Positions 53,554 through 63,174 of a stretch of DNA of 64,000 nucleotides are shown here, in pieces. Where the stretch lies: contig OY729512.2 of the NCBI GenBank assembly GCA_963422445.2, forward strand, positions 1,426,001 to 1,490,000. Direction: 5' to 3'. The number at the start of each line of letters is the position of its first letter. The stretch's first letter is position 1. Below the pieces are notes generated by a model. It saw nothing but the letters and a program-made list of their open reading frames with translations. It did no database searches and was not told the origin of the DNA. Position numbers and translations under genes: made by a program. This DNA comes from G963422445 sp963422445 (lineage in GTDB: Bacteria; Pseudomonadota; Alphaproteobacteria; Thalassobaculales; Thalassobaculaceae).

Positions 53554-54522
53554 TCAGGCGGCGAACACATCTTCGGTCGCCTTGTCTGGCGCCGGGAAGG
53601 GACTCGCCTTGGCGAAGGCAACGGCATTGTCGATGCTGCGCAGGATGTCAGCATCCATGTCCTCCCATTCCACATCGGTCAGCTGACCTTGTTGCGACTT
53701 CAAGTGTCGCAACAGCCGGTCGATCGGATCCTTCCTGAGCCAGGCGTCGATTTCGTCCCTGGGACGAATATCGACCTGGGTCGGCCGTTCCGTGTGCCGG
53801 CGGTGCCGGTAGGTCTTGCATTCGATCAGGGTCGGCCCGTCGCCGGCCCGCGCCCGCGCCACCGCTTTGGCGGTTGCGGCATGGACGGCAAAGATATCGT
53901 TGCCGTCAACAACAACGCCGGGAATGCCGTACCCTTCAGCCCGCGCCGCGACATCCTGAACCGATAACGCCACGGAGGCCGCGGTATTCACGGCCCAGAG
54001 ATTGTTTTCGCAGACATAGATCATCGGCAGATTCCAGGCCGCCGCGATGTTCAGGGATTCATGAAAAGGTCCTGCGCAGGACGCGCCGTCCCCGAAGAAA
54101 GACACCGCAACCCGGCCCTTGCCTTCGAGTTGCGCTGCAAGCCCGGCGCCGGTGATGATCGAGATGCCGCCGGCGACGATGCCGTTCGCGCCAAGCATGC
54201 CGATGTCAAAATCGGCGATGTGCATGGAGCCGCCCTTGCCCTTGCAGTAACCGTCCTCCCGGCCGTAAAGCTCGGCCATCATGCGGTTCAGGTCCGCCCC
54301 CTTGGCGATGCAATGGCCGTGGCCGCGATGCGTGCTGATAATCTGGTCGTCCCGGTTGAGAGCCGAACAGACGCCGACGGCAATTGCTTCCTCCCCGATA
54401 TAGCAGTGGACGGTACCGTAGATGTCACCGCCGACATAATCCGCCGAAGCGCGCTCCTCGAAACGGCGGATGGTCTGCATCAGACGCAGCATCTCACGCT
54501 GTTTTTCAGGTAAAATTTCCAT
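53554..54522 (-). CDS. 2-oxoacid/acetoin dehydrogenase E1 alpha subunit
   Basis: This 322-residue subunit binds thiamine diphosphate: the motif GDGASCAGPFHESLNIAAAWNLPMIYVCENN is present, with Mg2+-binding Asp and Asn. Other family parts are MQTIRRFEERASADY, GTVHCYIGEEAIAVGV, STHRGHGHCIAKGADLNRMMAELYG, and GGSMHIAD. The length and YRHRRHTERPTQVD segment fit the acetoin/pyruvate E1 alpha group. ATG 54522 fits homologues better than the upstream extension to 54585. Confidence 0.92.
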   Translation of the reverse strand: MEILPEKQREMLRLMQTIRRFEERASADYVGGDIYGTVHCYIGEEAIAVGVCSALNRDDQIISTHRGHGHCIAKGADLNRMMAELYGREDGYCKGKGGSMHIADFDIGMLGANGIVAGGISIITGAGLAAQLEGKGRVAVSFFGDGASCAGPFHESLNIAAAWNLPMIYVCENNLWAVNTAASVALSVQDVAARAEGYGIPGVVVDGNDIFAVHAATAKAVARARAGDGPTLIECKTYRHRRHTERPTQVDIRPRDEIDAWLRKDPIDRLLRHLKSQQGQLTDVEWEDMDADILRSIDNAVAFAKASPFPAPDKATEDVFAA

Positions 54523-54650
54523 TGACCGGATACTCCGAAATAATCTGCAGCGTTGGCATTCTAGCGAGTATGTCTGCGTCGGCAACCGACTGCGGCCGAA
54601 GCAGACAGCGATGCCGGGTCAGGCAACGAACGGCCCGGGCAACCCTGAAC

Positions 54651-54686
54651 CCGGATGTCCCGCCGCAGATGCGGCGGGACATCCGG
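54651..54686. terminator. Perfect 16-bp hairpin after the DUF2794 gene
   Basis: A 16-bp stem (54651-54666 with 54671-54686) with loop AGAT lies just 3 bp after the DUF2794 stop on the minus strand. No T-run follows on either side. It probably ends or stabilises the DUF2794 transcript ahead of the E1 genes. Confidence 0.65.
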
Positions 54687-54689
54687 CTG

Positions 54690-55028
54690 TCACGTCTTCA
54701 CCAAGCGCGGCAAGGTCTCGAAGCGGTCGATGACTTTTGAGAGCGACCGCGATGACAGGAGCGTCTTCTGGCCTCTCGTCAGGACAAAAATCGGTTCGGG
54801 CCGATCTGGCGGTACGGTCTTGACGAAAGAGTAGATCGGGTGCTCGTGGGTGTTTCGAAAAATCGAGAACATCGCCATATGGCCTTGCCGGTCGATGGCG
54901 TAGTCACGCCAGTCCCCCTTGATAACACCAAGACTGTATGCCGAGAGGATCTGCCCGAGTTCGCGCTTGCTGAAGAAAACATCGTGTTTCGCGTTACGGT
55001 TGCGATTGAGCCGGATCAGTTTTGCCAT
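54690..55028 (-). CDS. DUF2794 family protein
   Basis: This 112-residue protein matches the alphaproteobacterial DUF2794 family in its parts VFFSKRELGQILSAYSLGVIKGDWRDYAIDRQGHMAMFSIFRNTHEHPIYSFVKTV. The function of the family is unknown. It is encoded divergently from the YfgM-like gene, with 330 bp between starts, and is followed by a strong hairpin. Confidence 0.88.
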   Translation of the reverse strand: MAKLIRLNRNRNAKHDVFFSKRELGQILSAYSLGVIKGDWRDYAIDRQGHMAMFSIFRNTHEHPIYSFVKTVPPDRPEPIFVLTRGQKTLLSSRSLSKVIDRFETLPRLVKT

Positions 55029-55361
55029 TGATGCATGACGGCCTTTTGTTTGACGGGATACATGACAGCAATGTTAACGAAAAATGTCAGTTGGTAAAGA
55101 CCCGAAGAGCATGTATCCGGTTTCCGCTCGCGGGTTTCGCGGCAGCGCGGCGCATGCTGGCCGTCCCGCTTGTCCGGGGTCATCACGCTCCGGGCCGGCA
55201 CGATGACCGGCGGCGGAGGGACTCGGGATGGCGGCCGGGCGAAACGCGGTTTGTTCCGGCCGGCATGCATCGTTGATTTTATCGGTTAACCGGCGTAGGG
55301 TCCCGCCGTTCGCGGGTCAGATGAGGTCCGGTAGGACTGCAGGACATCGGCGGAGTACGGC
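55029..55361. other. Divergent promoter region of DUF2794 and yfgM-like genes
   Basis: This 333-bp region must contain both promoters. The first 80 bp, on the DUF2794 side, are AT-richer (AATGTTAACGAAAAATGTCAG). No convincing -35/-10 pair or operator could be assigned. Confidence 0.45.
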
Positions 55362-56008
55362 ATGACCGAAATTTTTCACGAAATCGACGAACAACTGCGC
55401 CATGACCGCGCCCTTGCACTCTGGAAACGCTACGGCCGTTATCTGATCGGTCTTGCGGTTGTCTTGGTCGCCGGGGTCGGCGGATACCGCTTCTGGATTT
55501 ATCAGGATCTTGCGAACCGGGCTTCTTATTCAACGAACTATCAGAGCGCGGTCACGGATCAGGCCGACGTCGAGGATAATGTCCTGGCTGAAGCGTTTGG
55601 CGCCTTGGCTGCGGACTCAGGTGGCGGCTACGTCGCCTTGTCTCGCCTTCAGCAAGCTGGGGCTGCGTCGCGGGCGGGAGACGGGGAAGGTGCAATTCTC
55701 GCTTATCAGGCAGTTGCTGTGGACGACAGCGTGCCGCCGGCACTCAGGGCTCTTGCGCGGCTGAAAGCGGCGGCGGAGCAGGTCGCCGGCGCGCCGGGCG
55801 ATGACATGTCCACAATCCTTGATGAGCTGGCGCTGAATGGAAATCCGTGGCAGCCGATGGCGCGGAGCTGCAAGCCATAAAGGCTATGGAATCGGGCGAC
55901 AAGGACACGGCGCGAGAGATCTTTACCGAACTTGTCGACGACGAGGCGACACCGGACGGATTGCGGACACGGGCGGCCGAAGCGCTCGAGGCCTTGGCAA
56001 TAAAATGA
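55362..56008 (+). pseudogene. YfgM-like tetratricopeptide membrane protein, frameshifted
   Basis: The frame starts MTEIFHEIDEQLRHDRALALWKRYGRYLIGLAVVLVAGVGGYRFW, the membrane-anchored opening of the YfgM/TPR_21 family. It continues through helical repeats (ALSRLQQAGAASRAGDGEGAILAYQAVA) to GNPWQPMA, then stops at 55880. A different frame carries the expected end, AELQAIKAMESGDKDTAREIFTELVDDEATPDGLRTRAAEALEALAIK, stopping at 56006-56008, where it overlaps the next gene's ATG. One missing base near 55863 explains the break. The coupled stop shows that the intact gene was the functional form. Confidence 0.82.
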
Positions 56009-57357
56009 TTGGACTGATGATGAATAAGACGAGCTTCGCACGTCATCTGCTGGCATGTTTCAGTGTTCCTGTTTTATTATCGGGATGTGATGGTGGGTTT
56101 CTGGGAGCGACCGACGATAAGGAACCGCTTCAGGGCGAACGCATTTCCGTCATGGCGTTGCAGCAGGACCTGACAACAGATGCCGGGATTGCAAATCTCG
56201 AGGTTGTCTTGCCACCGGCTCGGGAAAATGCGGCATGGGCGCAACCGGGCGGAAATGCCGCGCATCGGATGGGGCATCTCGCGCTTGGCAAGGCGGACGA
56301 TGCGCTCTGGAGCATCAGTATCGGGGCCGGAGCCGACAGCGATACAGCCCTTATGGCGCCGCCGGTAGTTGACAGCGGCCGTATCTTCACCATCGCTACA
56401 GACGGTGTCCTGCGTGCCTTCGAGGCTGCGACCGGTCAGGCAGTCTGGGCGGCGGAGACGGCACTGCCGGATGAAGAAGAGCTGATCTATGGCGGTTCGA
56501 TATCCACGGGGGGCGGGGCGGTCTATGTCGGGACCGGCTACGGTGCCGTGATCGCTTTCGACCAGGGCAGCGGGGCGCTGCTGTGGCGCACGACTGTGTC
56601 AGCTCCGGTGCGAAGCGCACCAACTCATGACAATGGCCGGTTGTTTCTGACCACGATCGACAATCAGGCAGTCGCATTGTCGGCGACAACCGGTGAGCGA
56701 TTGTGGACTCACGCCGGAATCACCGAAAATGCCGCTCTTTTGGGGCGGGCGAGTCCGGCGGTGGCTGGCGACATCGTCATCGTGCCGTATTCATCGGGAG
56801 AGGTCTTCGCACTGAGAGCTGAAACCGGGCGACAATTCTGGAGTGATGGCCTTGCCGTACTTCGCAGCGCCGATGCGGTCAGCAGTCTGGGCGACATTAG
56901 CGGCCATCCCGTGATCGACAATGATCTCGTTGTCGCAATCAGTCATTCAGGCAAGATCAGCGCACTTGATCTCAGATCCGGCCTCAGAATCTGGGAACAT
57001 CTGATAGGGGGTGTGAACATGCCCTGGGTTGCCGGTGAGTTTGTGTTTGTTATTTCCAATAATGGCGAGGTGGTCTGCCTGACCCGGCGTGACGGCAGGG
57101 TGCGCTGGCTGACGAGATTACCCGAATTCGAGGATCCGGAAGACCGCGAAGGACGAATCCAGTACGCCGGCCCGGTACTCGCCGGCGGAACCTTGTACCT
57201 AGTGTCGTCGCTCGGCGAACTTTATCGGGTCTCGCCACTGGACGGCAAGGTGATCAGCAGCGTCGACATCAGTGGAACCGTTTTTCTTCCACCGATTGTT
57301 GCCGGCGGTATTCTTTATGTTCTGAACGACGGAGGCCAGCTTCAGGCTTGGCGGTGA
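56005..57357 (+). CDS. bamB: BamB-like outer-membrane assembly lipoprotein (PQQ-type beta-propeller)
   Basis: This 450-residue lipoprotein begins with a type II signal peptide ending LLSGC. A beta-propeller of PQQ-like repeats follows, each with the A-x-x-x-x-G-x-x-x-W pattern (RAFEAATGQAVWAAET, IAFDQGSGALLWRTTVS, VALSATTGERLWTHAG, FALRAETGRQFWSDG, SALDLRSGLRIWEHLIGG). BamB helps the BAM complex insert outer-membrane proteins. The start overlaps the stop of the YfgM-like frame (ATGA); an alternative is ATG 56017. Der follows 31 bp downstream, the usual alphaproteobacterial order. Confidence 0.88.
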   Translation: MIGLMMNKTSFARHLLACFSVPVLLSGCDGGFLGATDDKEPLQGERISVMALQQDLTTDAGIANLEVVLPPARENAAWAQPGGNAAHRMGHLALGKADDALWSISIGAGADSDTALMAPPVVDSGRIFTIATDGVLRAFEAATGQAVWAAETALPDEEELIYGGSISTGGGAVYVGTGYGAVIAFDQGSGALLWRTTVSAPVRSAPTHDNGRLFLTTIDNQAVALSATTGERLWTHAGITENAALLGRASPAVAGDIVIVPYSSGEVFALRAETGRQFWSDGLAVLRSADAVSSLGDISGHPVIDNDLVVAISHSGKISALDLRSGLRIWEHLIGGVNMPWVAGEFVFVISNNGEVVCLTRRDGRVRWLTRLPEFEDPEDREGRIQYAGPVLAGGTLYLVSSLGELYRVSPLDGKVISSVDISGTVFLPPIVAGGILYVLNDGGQLQAWR

Positions 57358-57388
57358 CTCCGCACGACGTCACGGATTCGAGCCCTGA

Positions 57389-58795
57389 ATGCTGACTGTT
57401 GCCATCATCGGTCGCCCGAATGTCGGCAAATCAACCTTGTTCAACCGGCTGGTCGGTCGCCGCGAGGCCATCGTTGACGACACACCCGGCGTCACTCGCG
57501 ACCGCCGTGAAGGTCAGGGCCGAATCGGCGATCTGACATTCCGGATTTTTGATACGGCAGGCCTTGAAGACGCGGACCGCGCCGCGCTCGAAGGCCGGAT
57601 GCGGCTGCAGACCGAAGTTGCCGTCGACGAATCCGATGTTGTCGTGATGATGATGGACGCCCGCGCCGGCCTCAATCCAATGGACGAATATTTTGCCCGG
57701 TGGTTGCGGCGCGCCAAGGATAAGGTCGTTCTGGTTGCCAACAAATGCGAAGGCCGCGCCGCGACCAGCGGCCTTCTCGAAGCCTATGACCTTGGCCTCG
57801 GTGAGCCGGTCGCAATTTCGGCCGAGCACGGCGAGGGAATGGCCGATCTTTACCAGGCATTGGCGGCCTTCGCGGACGACATTCCGGCAACGGCCGTTGG
57901 GCCGGGTGCAGCCGAAGACGTCGATGATGTTGTCGATGAGTCACCGGACGGGGCGACGACATGGCGCGATACCGGTGCACCGCGGGTTCTGAGCCTCGCC
58001 ATCGTCGGCCGTCCAAATGTCGGTAAATCGACGCTGATGAACGGTTTGCTCGGCGAGAACCGGGTTCTGACCGGGCCGGAAGCCGGTCTGACCCGCGATG
58101 CGATCGCCGTCGAATGGTCCTGGCAGGATCAGCCGATCCAGCTGGTCGATACTGCGGGCTTGCGCCGCCGCGCCCGTATTGACGGCCGCCTCGAACGTCT
58201 GTCTGGTGCGGATACGCTGCGCGCCGTGCGCTTTGCCCATGTCGTGGTTCTGGTTCTCGACGCGACGATGATGCTGGAGCGCCAGGACCTGACGATCGCG
58301 CGCAGCGTCGTGGAAGAAGGGCGGGCCCTGGTTCTTGCTGCGAACAAATGGGACTTGGTCACCAATCGGGATGTTGCGATGCGATCGTTGCGCGACCGCA
58401 TCGAGACCTCTCTGCCCCAGGTTCGCGGCATTCCCCATGTCACGATGTCGGCCTTGCAAGGACGTAATCTTGATCGGCTGCTCGGAGCTGTCCTGTCAGT
58501 CTATGACATCTGGAATCAGCGGGTTTCGACAGCGCAACTGAACCGTTGGCTTGCCAATGCCGTCGAACGCCATCCGCCCCCATTGTCGGGCGGACGCCGG
58601 ATTCGTCTGCGCTATATCACCCAGGCCAGAACCCGGCCACCGACCTTCGCATGTTTCTGTAGCCGACCGGAGGCCCTGCCGGATGCCTATATCCGTTATC
58701 TCGTCAACGGACTCCGCGAGACTTTCGCGCTTGACGGGGTGCCGATCCGGCTGGCGCTTCGCCGCGGCCGCAATCCCTATGCGGGCCGCGTTTGA
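57389..58795 (+). CDS. der: Ribosome-assembly GTPase Der (EngA)
   Basis: This 468-residue protein has two GTPase domains in tandem, unique to Der, and acts in 50S subunit assembly. Domain 1 has GRPNVGKSTLFN, DTAGLED and NKCEG; domain 2 has GRPNVGKSTLMN, DTAGLRRRARI and NKWDLV. The C-terminal KH-like domain (LSVYDIWNQRVSTAQLNRWL, IRLRYITQARTRPPTFACF) is complete. It follows bamB in the same orientation. Confidence 0.97.
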   Translation: MLTVAIIGRPNVGKSTLFNRLVGRREAIVDDTPGVTRDRREGQGRIGDLTFRIFDTAGLEDADRAALEGRMRLQTEVAVDESDVVVMMMDARAGLNPMDEYFARWLRRAKDKVVLVANKCEGRAATSGLLEAYDLGLGEPVAISAEHGEGMADLYQALAAFADDIPATAVGPGAAEDVDDVVDESPDGATTWRDTGAPRVLSLAIVGRPNVGKSTLMNGLLGENRVLTGPEAGLTRDAIAVEWSWQDQPIQLVDTAGLRRRARIDGRLERLSGADTLRAVRFAHVVVLVLDATMMLERQDLTIARSVVEEGRALVLAANKWDLVTNRDVAMRSLRDRIETSLPQVRGIPHVTMSALQGRNLDRLLGAVLSVYDIWNQRVSTAQLNRWLANAVERHPPPLSGGRRIRLRYITQARTRPPTFACFCSRPEALPDAYIRYLVNGLRETFALDGVPIRLALRRGRNPYAGRV

Positions 58796-58818
58796 TGCAG
58801 GATCCTTGGGCTGGACGG

Positions 58819-59523
58819 CTACGCCCGGACCAGTTTGCCATGCCTTGTACAGGCTGGCGATGCCAACTCCAGAAAATGCGGCACCAGCGCCTCGGGTGAC
58901 TTCAGTGTGGCGGGATCTTCGCCTGGAAATGCCGCCGCGCGCATGGCCGTGCGGGTTGCGCCGGGATCAAGAATGTTGATCCGCAGACCCGACCAGGCAT
59001 TTTCGGCTGCATAACACCGCACCATCGCTTCAAGCCCTGCCTTGCTCGCGGAATAGGCACCCCAAAACGGCGGGGCCATGCCGGCGGCGCAGGATGTCAC
59101 GAAGATCGCGCGGCCGGCATCCGATTGGCGCAACAACGGGTCCATACTTCGAATCAGACGCTGGTTGACCGTGAGATTGACCGCGATAACATCCGCGAAG
59201 CCGGCCGGATCATGTTGATGAACTGGGGTCAGCTGGCCGACAATCGCACCATTCGCGACCAGAATATCGAGTCGGCCCCAACGCTCGTAAATGCTGGCGC
59301 CGAGCCGGTCGAGCGCCTGGTAATCACGCAGGTCGAGAACCACAAGGGACGCCGAGCCGCCGGCATTCCGGATATCGTCGTCGACTTCTTCAAGCCCACC
59401 GACGGTGCGGGCAACGAGGATGACATGCGCTGCTTCGGCAGCAAAGGCCCGGGCAACAGTGGCGCCGATGCCGCGTGACGCCCCGGTGATCAAGGCAATG
59501 CGTCCGTCAAGAAGCCTCGCCAC
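58819..59523 (-). CDS. Short-chain dehydrogenase/reductase
   Basis: This 234-residue SDR enzyme has the cofactor motif ALITGASRGIGATVARAFA, an LVANGAIVG (NNAG-like) segment, the catalytic Ser in FVTSCAAGM and Tyr/Lys in AYSASKAGLEAMV. The RILDPGATRTAM-like C-terminal segment fits classical SDRs. The start is GTG. It lies 21 bp downstream of purF on the same strand, as in many alphaproteobacteria. Its substrate is unknown. Confidence 0.9.
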   Translation of the reverse strand: MARLLDGRIALITGASRGIGATVARAFAAEAAHVILVARTVGGLEEVDDDIRNAGGSASLVVLDLRDYQALDRLGASIYERWGRLDILVANGAIVGQLTPVHQHDPAGFADVIAVNLTVNQRLIRSMDPLLRQSDAGRAIFVTSCAAGMAPPFWGAYSASKAGLEAMVRCYAAENAWSGLRINILDPGATRTAMRAAAFPGEDPATLKSPEALVPHFLELASPACTRHGKLVRA

Positions 59524-59544
59524 CGATTCGATCTCCGGCCGGGA

Positions 59545-61020
59545 TCAGGATGCGGCTGCAAGCAGGGAGAGTTGCGCCGCGCTGGCGCCACCCTCCCGAT
59601 CAAGCAGCGGGATGGGATATTCGCCGGTAAAACAGGCGTCGCAGTAGCGCGGGCTGACAGGGTCGCGTCCGGTCTCGCCCATCGCCCTGTACAGTCCGTC
59701 GATTGAAATGAACGCCAGGCTGTCGACACCGATGGCCGCCGCCATTCCTTGTATCGTCATACGTGCCGCGAGCAACTGGTCACGCTCCGGGGTGTCGACG
59801 CCGTAGAAACAGGAATGGGCCGTTGGCGGGCTGGCAATCCGCATATGGACTTCGGTGGCGCCGGCCGCCCTGACCATCTCGACGATCTTGGTCGAGGTTG
59901 TACCTCGGACGACTGAGTCGTCAACGAGGACGACCCGCTTACCGTCAATGCTCGTGCGATTCACGTTGTGTTTGAGTCTGACCCCGAGATGGCGCACGTG
60001 ATCGGTTGGCTCGATGAAAGTGCGTCCGACGTAGTGATTACGGATGATGCCGAGATCGAAGGAGATACGAGACGCCTCGGCATAGCCGAAGGCGGCGGGA
60101 ACGCCTGAATCCGGAACCGGAACCACGACATCCGCGCCGACGCCCTGTTCGCGCGCCAATTCCCGTCCGATCGCCTTCCGGGCATCATAGACGCTGCGGC
60201 CCTCGACCAGGCTGTCGGGCCGCGCGAAATAGATGTATTCAAAGATACAGAATCGACTTGGCCGTGGCCGGAACGGCCGGAACGAAGTGACGCCTTCGGA
60301 CGACAGCACGACCATCTCGCCAGGGTCAATATCGCGAACAAACGTTGCGCCGATGATGTCAAAGGCGCAGCTTTCCGACGCGATGATATGGCTGTCGCCA
60401 AGTTTTCCGAGAACCATCGGCCGCACGCCAAGCGGGTCGCGGATGCCGATGACGGAATCGCGAGTCAGGCAGGCGAGAGAATAGGCGCCCTCGACCTGGT
60501 TTAACGCCTCGATCATGCGGTCCGCCAGCGTTGGCGCCGTGCCACGCGCAATCAGGTGGATGATGGTTTCGGTGTCGGTGGTCGATTGGAACAGGCAACC
60601 CTCGCGGACCAGACCGCTGCGGAGTTCCAGTGCGTTTGTCAGATTGCCGTTGTGACACAGCGCCAGTCCGCCAAGAGCGGTGTCAGCAAACAGGGGCTGA
60701 ACGTTTCTGAGATCGGTGCCGCCGGTGGTCGAGTAACGGTTATGGCCGATTGCCGCATGGCCGGTGAGGTTGCGTATGGCGCTTTGCGACCCACCGCCAA
60801 AATTTTCTCCGACCTGACCGAGGCCGCGATGAGCCCGGAAGCTTTCGCCGTCCCAACTGACGATTCCGGTGGCTTCCTGTCCCCGGTGCTGCAGCGCATG
60901 GAGGCCGAGGGCGGTATGGGCCCCGGCATCCGCTGAGCCGAATATCCCGAAGACCGCGCATTCTTCACGCAGATGATCGTCATCGTGAAGCGGATGCTCC
61001 TGTTTTACGCCTGGTTCCAC
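59545..61020 (-). CDS. purF: Amidophosphoribosyltransferase PurF
   Basis: This 491-residue enzyme catalyses the first step of purine synthesis, replacing the pyrophosphate of PRPP with ammonia from glutamine. The N-terminal nucleophile glutaminase domain has the catalytic Cys in EECAVFGIFG, with HRGQEATGIVSW and GHNRYSTTG. The PRPP-binding motif is VVLVDDSVVRGTTSTKI. The short N-terminal extension before the Cys should be removed as a propeptide. The start is GTG; cvpA lies 63 bp upstream. Confidence 0.96.
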   Translation of the reverse strand: MEPGVKQEHPLHDDDHLREECAVFGIFGSADAGAHTALGLHALQHRGQEATGIVSWDGESFRAHRGLGQVGENFGGGSQSAIRNLTGHAAIGHNRYSTTGGTDLRNVQPLFADTALGGLALCHNGNLTNALELRSGLVREGCLFQSTTDTETIIHLIARGTAPTLADRMIEALNQVEGAYSLACLTRDSVIGIRDPLGVRPMVLGKLGDSHIIASESCAFDIIGATFVRDIDPGEMVVLSSEGVTSFRPFRPRPSRFCIFEYIYFARPDSLVEGRSVYDARKAIGRELAREQGVGADVVVPVPDSGVPAAFGYAEASRISFDLGIIRNHYVGRTFIEPTDHVRHLGVRLKHNVNRTSIDGKRVVLVDDSVVRGTTSTKIVEMVRAAGATEVHMRIASPPTAHSCFYGVDTPERDQLLAARMTIQGMAAAIGVDSLAFISIDGLYRAMGETGRDPVSPRYCDACFTGEYPIPLLDREGGASAAQLSLLAAAS

Positions 61021-61083
61021 AGGATCAGGCGATCATAGTCTGGACATAGGGCATGGTTGGCATATCCGGTACAGGGGGGGGGG

Positions 61084-61740
61084 TCACTGCATCTTCTCGA
61101 TGATGCTGTTCATGTCGCCTCGTTGCTCTGAAGTATAGCCTGGATCGTCCGGCGATGCAGGCGATTTCGGAGGCGGGCTGACAAGGCGCTCCAGAACCTG
61201 CTTCCTGATGACGCGTTTCGCTTCGGCATCGACCGCGCTGATGTTGGGGCGGAGATTATCGGGCAGCAGTCTGGCTAGCAGATTGGCGCCCATTGTTGCA
61301 ATAGGAAGCGACTTTGCGTCATTCAGCCAACCCGGGTAGTCGCGCTTGTCGACCATCCATTGCAGGGCGAGGAACACAAGCGAGACCAGCACTGCGCCGC
61401 GAACCAGGCCGAACAGGAAACCGAGCGACCGGTCGATCGCGGTCAACCCGTCCAGCCGCAACATCTTTGCCAGGTGATGTCCGAGCAACGACAGAACGAT
61501 CACGGTCACCACACCGATGCTGGCGCCGGAAATCCAGGACGCCATCACCGGATCGGGCACAAGCGACAAAATTTGCGGCACCAGCTGTGGATAACCATAG
61601 ACACCGGCGAATGCGGCGCCGATCCAGCCTGCAATCGAGAGTACTTCGCGAATGAACCCCCGCGAAAACGCGATGAAGCCCGAGATCAAGATGACCGCGA
61701 GGATCAGAAGATCGGTCACATTGATCGGAAAATCACTCAT
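61084..61740 (-). CDS. cvpA: CvpA-family membrane protein
   Basis: This 218-residue inner-membrane protein has four hydrophobic segments (VTDLLILAVILISGFIAFSRGF, IREVLSIAGWIGAAFAGVYGY, ASWISGASIGVVTVIVLSLLG, SLGFLFGLVRGAVLVSLVFLALQW), typical of CvpA. A charged cytoplasmic tail follows. The usual place is next to purF, as here. CvpA has been linked to colicin V export and envelope homeostasis. Ten C residues on the coding strand (G10 at 61074-61083) directly follow its stop. Confidence 0.93.
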   Translation of the reverse strand: MSDFPINVTDLLILAVILISGFIAFSRGFIREVLSIAGWIGAAFAGVYGYPQLVPQILSLVPDPVMASWISGASIGVVTVIVLSLLGHHLAKMLRLDGLTAIDRSLGFLFGLVRGAVLVSLVFLALQWMVDKRDYPGWLNDAKSLPIATMGANLLARLLPDNLRPNISAVDAEAKRVIRKQVLERLVSPPPKSPASPDDPGYTSEQRGDMNSIIEKMQ

Positions 61741-61764
61741 TAACGAGTTCTCCTGACGAGAATG

Positions 61765-63174
61765 TTACCTGGCCCGGACGCCGGGTCGGGCTTCATCGTC
61801 GAAAAACGACACAAGCTTCCGAAGCCCCGTGACCTCGTCGATTTGTATCGCAAGTGTAGCATGCGCCTCGCCCTTTACGGTACTGTCCGGCGGTGTCAAG
61901 GCCCGCGTGAAACCGAGTTTGGCCGCTTCCTTCAACCGGGTTTCGGTATGGCTTACGGCGCGCACTTCGGCTGAAAGCCCGATTTCGCCGAACAGGACTG
62001 ATTGTGGCGGTGCCGGAATTCCCGACCGCGACGACAACAGGGCGGCGGCGACCGCAAGATCGGCAGCGGGTTCGGCGATTTTCAGGCCACCGGCAATGTT
62101 CAGATAAACATCATTTCCGGCAAACGATAGACCGCAACGTGCTTCAAGGACGGCGAGCACCATGGCAAGGCGCCCGGGATCCCACCCGATCACAGCGTGC
62201 CGGGGCGTGCCAAAGGGAGACGGGGCGACAAGCGCCTGGACTTCGACCAGAATCGGGCGGGTTCCTTCGATGCCGCTGAACACGCAGGCGCCGGAGACAT
62301 CGGCGCGGCGTTCTCCCAGAAACAGCGCGGACGGGTTGGACACTTCGGCGAGACCGCGTTCGGTCATCTCGAAGACGCCGATTTCATTGGTCGGACCGAA
62401 ACGGTTCTTGACCGAGCGCAGAATCCGGAACTGGTGACCGCGTTCGCCCTCGAAATACAGCACGGTGTCGCCCATGTGTTCGAGGACGCGCGGCCCGGCG
62501 ATTGCTCCTTCTTTCGTGACATGGCCGACGAGGAGCAAAACGATGCCACGCCGCTTGGCAACCCGGATCAGTTCCTGCGCAGCGGTGCGGACCTGCGAGA
62601 CGGTTCCGGGCGATGAATCAAGTGCATCGACATACATGGTCTGGATTGAATCGATAACCAGAACTCCCGGAGCATCGGTCTTGTCGATACCGGCGATGAT
62701 ATCGCGGATGCTGGTCGCCGCTGCGAGGCGGGCCGGAGCGGTCTCGACCTTCAGCCGGATTGCCCTCATGTGGATCTGATCCAGCGCCTCTTCACCCGAG
62801 ACGTAGAGGTAATCGACTGTTTCCGCCAGCCGTGCCACGACCTGCAGCAGAACTGTCGATTTGCCGATGCCCGGGTCACCGCCGATCAGAACGGCCGAGC
62901 CGGGGGCCAGCCCGCCTCCAAGAACTCGGTCGAACTCCGAGAGACCCGTTGCCTGGCGCGGCGACCAGTCGAGTGCGCCGGACAGCGGAACCGTCGCGAT
63001 GCCAGTGCCCTTGCTACCGCCACGGCTACCCGGCGGAGCCGCCTTGACAACCTCTTCGATTACCGAATTCCAGGCTTCGCAGGTCGGGCAGCGTCCAGTC
63101 CAGCGCGGATGAATGGCACCGCATTCCTGGCAAACATATTGGGGATTATGTAGGAAAGTGCCGAAATCATTCAT
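61765..63174 (-). CDS. radA: DNA repair protein RadA (Sms)
   Basis: This 469-residue RecA-like branch-migration helicase acts in recombinational repair. The N-terminal zinc finger is YVCQECGAIHPRWTGRCPTCEAWNS. Walker A is LIGGDPGIGKSTVLLQV, and the RadA-specific KNRFGPTNEIGVFEM motif is present. The C-terminal Lon-like domain (DVYLNIAGGLKIAEPAADLAVAAALLSS) is complete. ATG 63174 overlaps the stop of a truncated upstream gene by four bases. Confidence 0.96.
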   Translation of the reverse strand: MNDFGTFLHNPQYVCQECGAIHPRWTGRCPTCEAWNSVIEEVVKAAPPGSRGGSKGTGIATVPLSGALDWSPRQATGLSEFDRVLGGGLAPGSAVLIGGDPGIGKSTVLLQVVARLAETVDYLYVSGEEALDQIHMRAIRLKVETAPARLAAATSIRDIIAGIDKTDAPGVLVIDSIQTMYVDALDSSPGTVSQVRTAAQELIRVAKRRGIVLLLVGHVTKEGAIAGPRVLEHMGDTVLYFEGERGHQFRILRSVKNRFGPTNEIGVFEMTERGLAEVSNPSALFLGERRADVSGACVFSGIEGTRPILVEVQALVAPSPFGTPRHAVIGWDPGRLAMVLAVLEARCGLSFAGNDVYLNIAGGLKIAEPAADLAVAAALLSSRSGIPAPPQSVLFGEIGLSAEVRAVSHTETRLKEAAKLGFTRALTPPDSTVKGEAHATLAIQIDEVTGLRKLVSFFDDEARPGVRAR

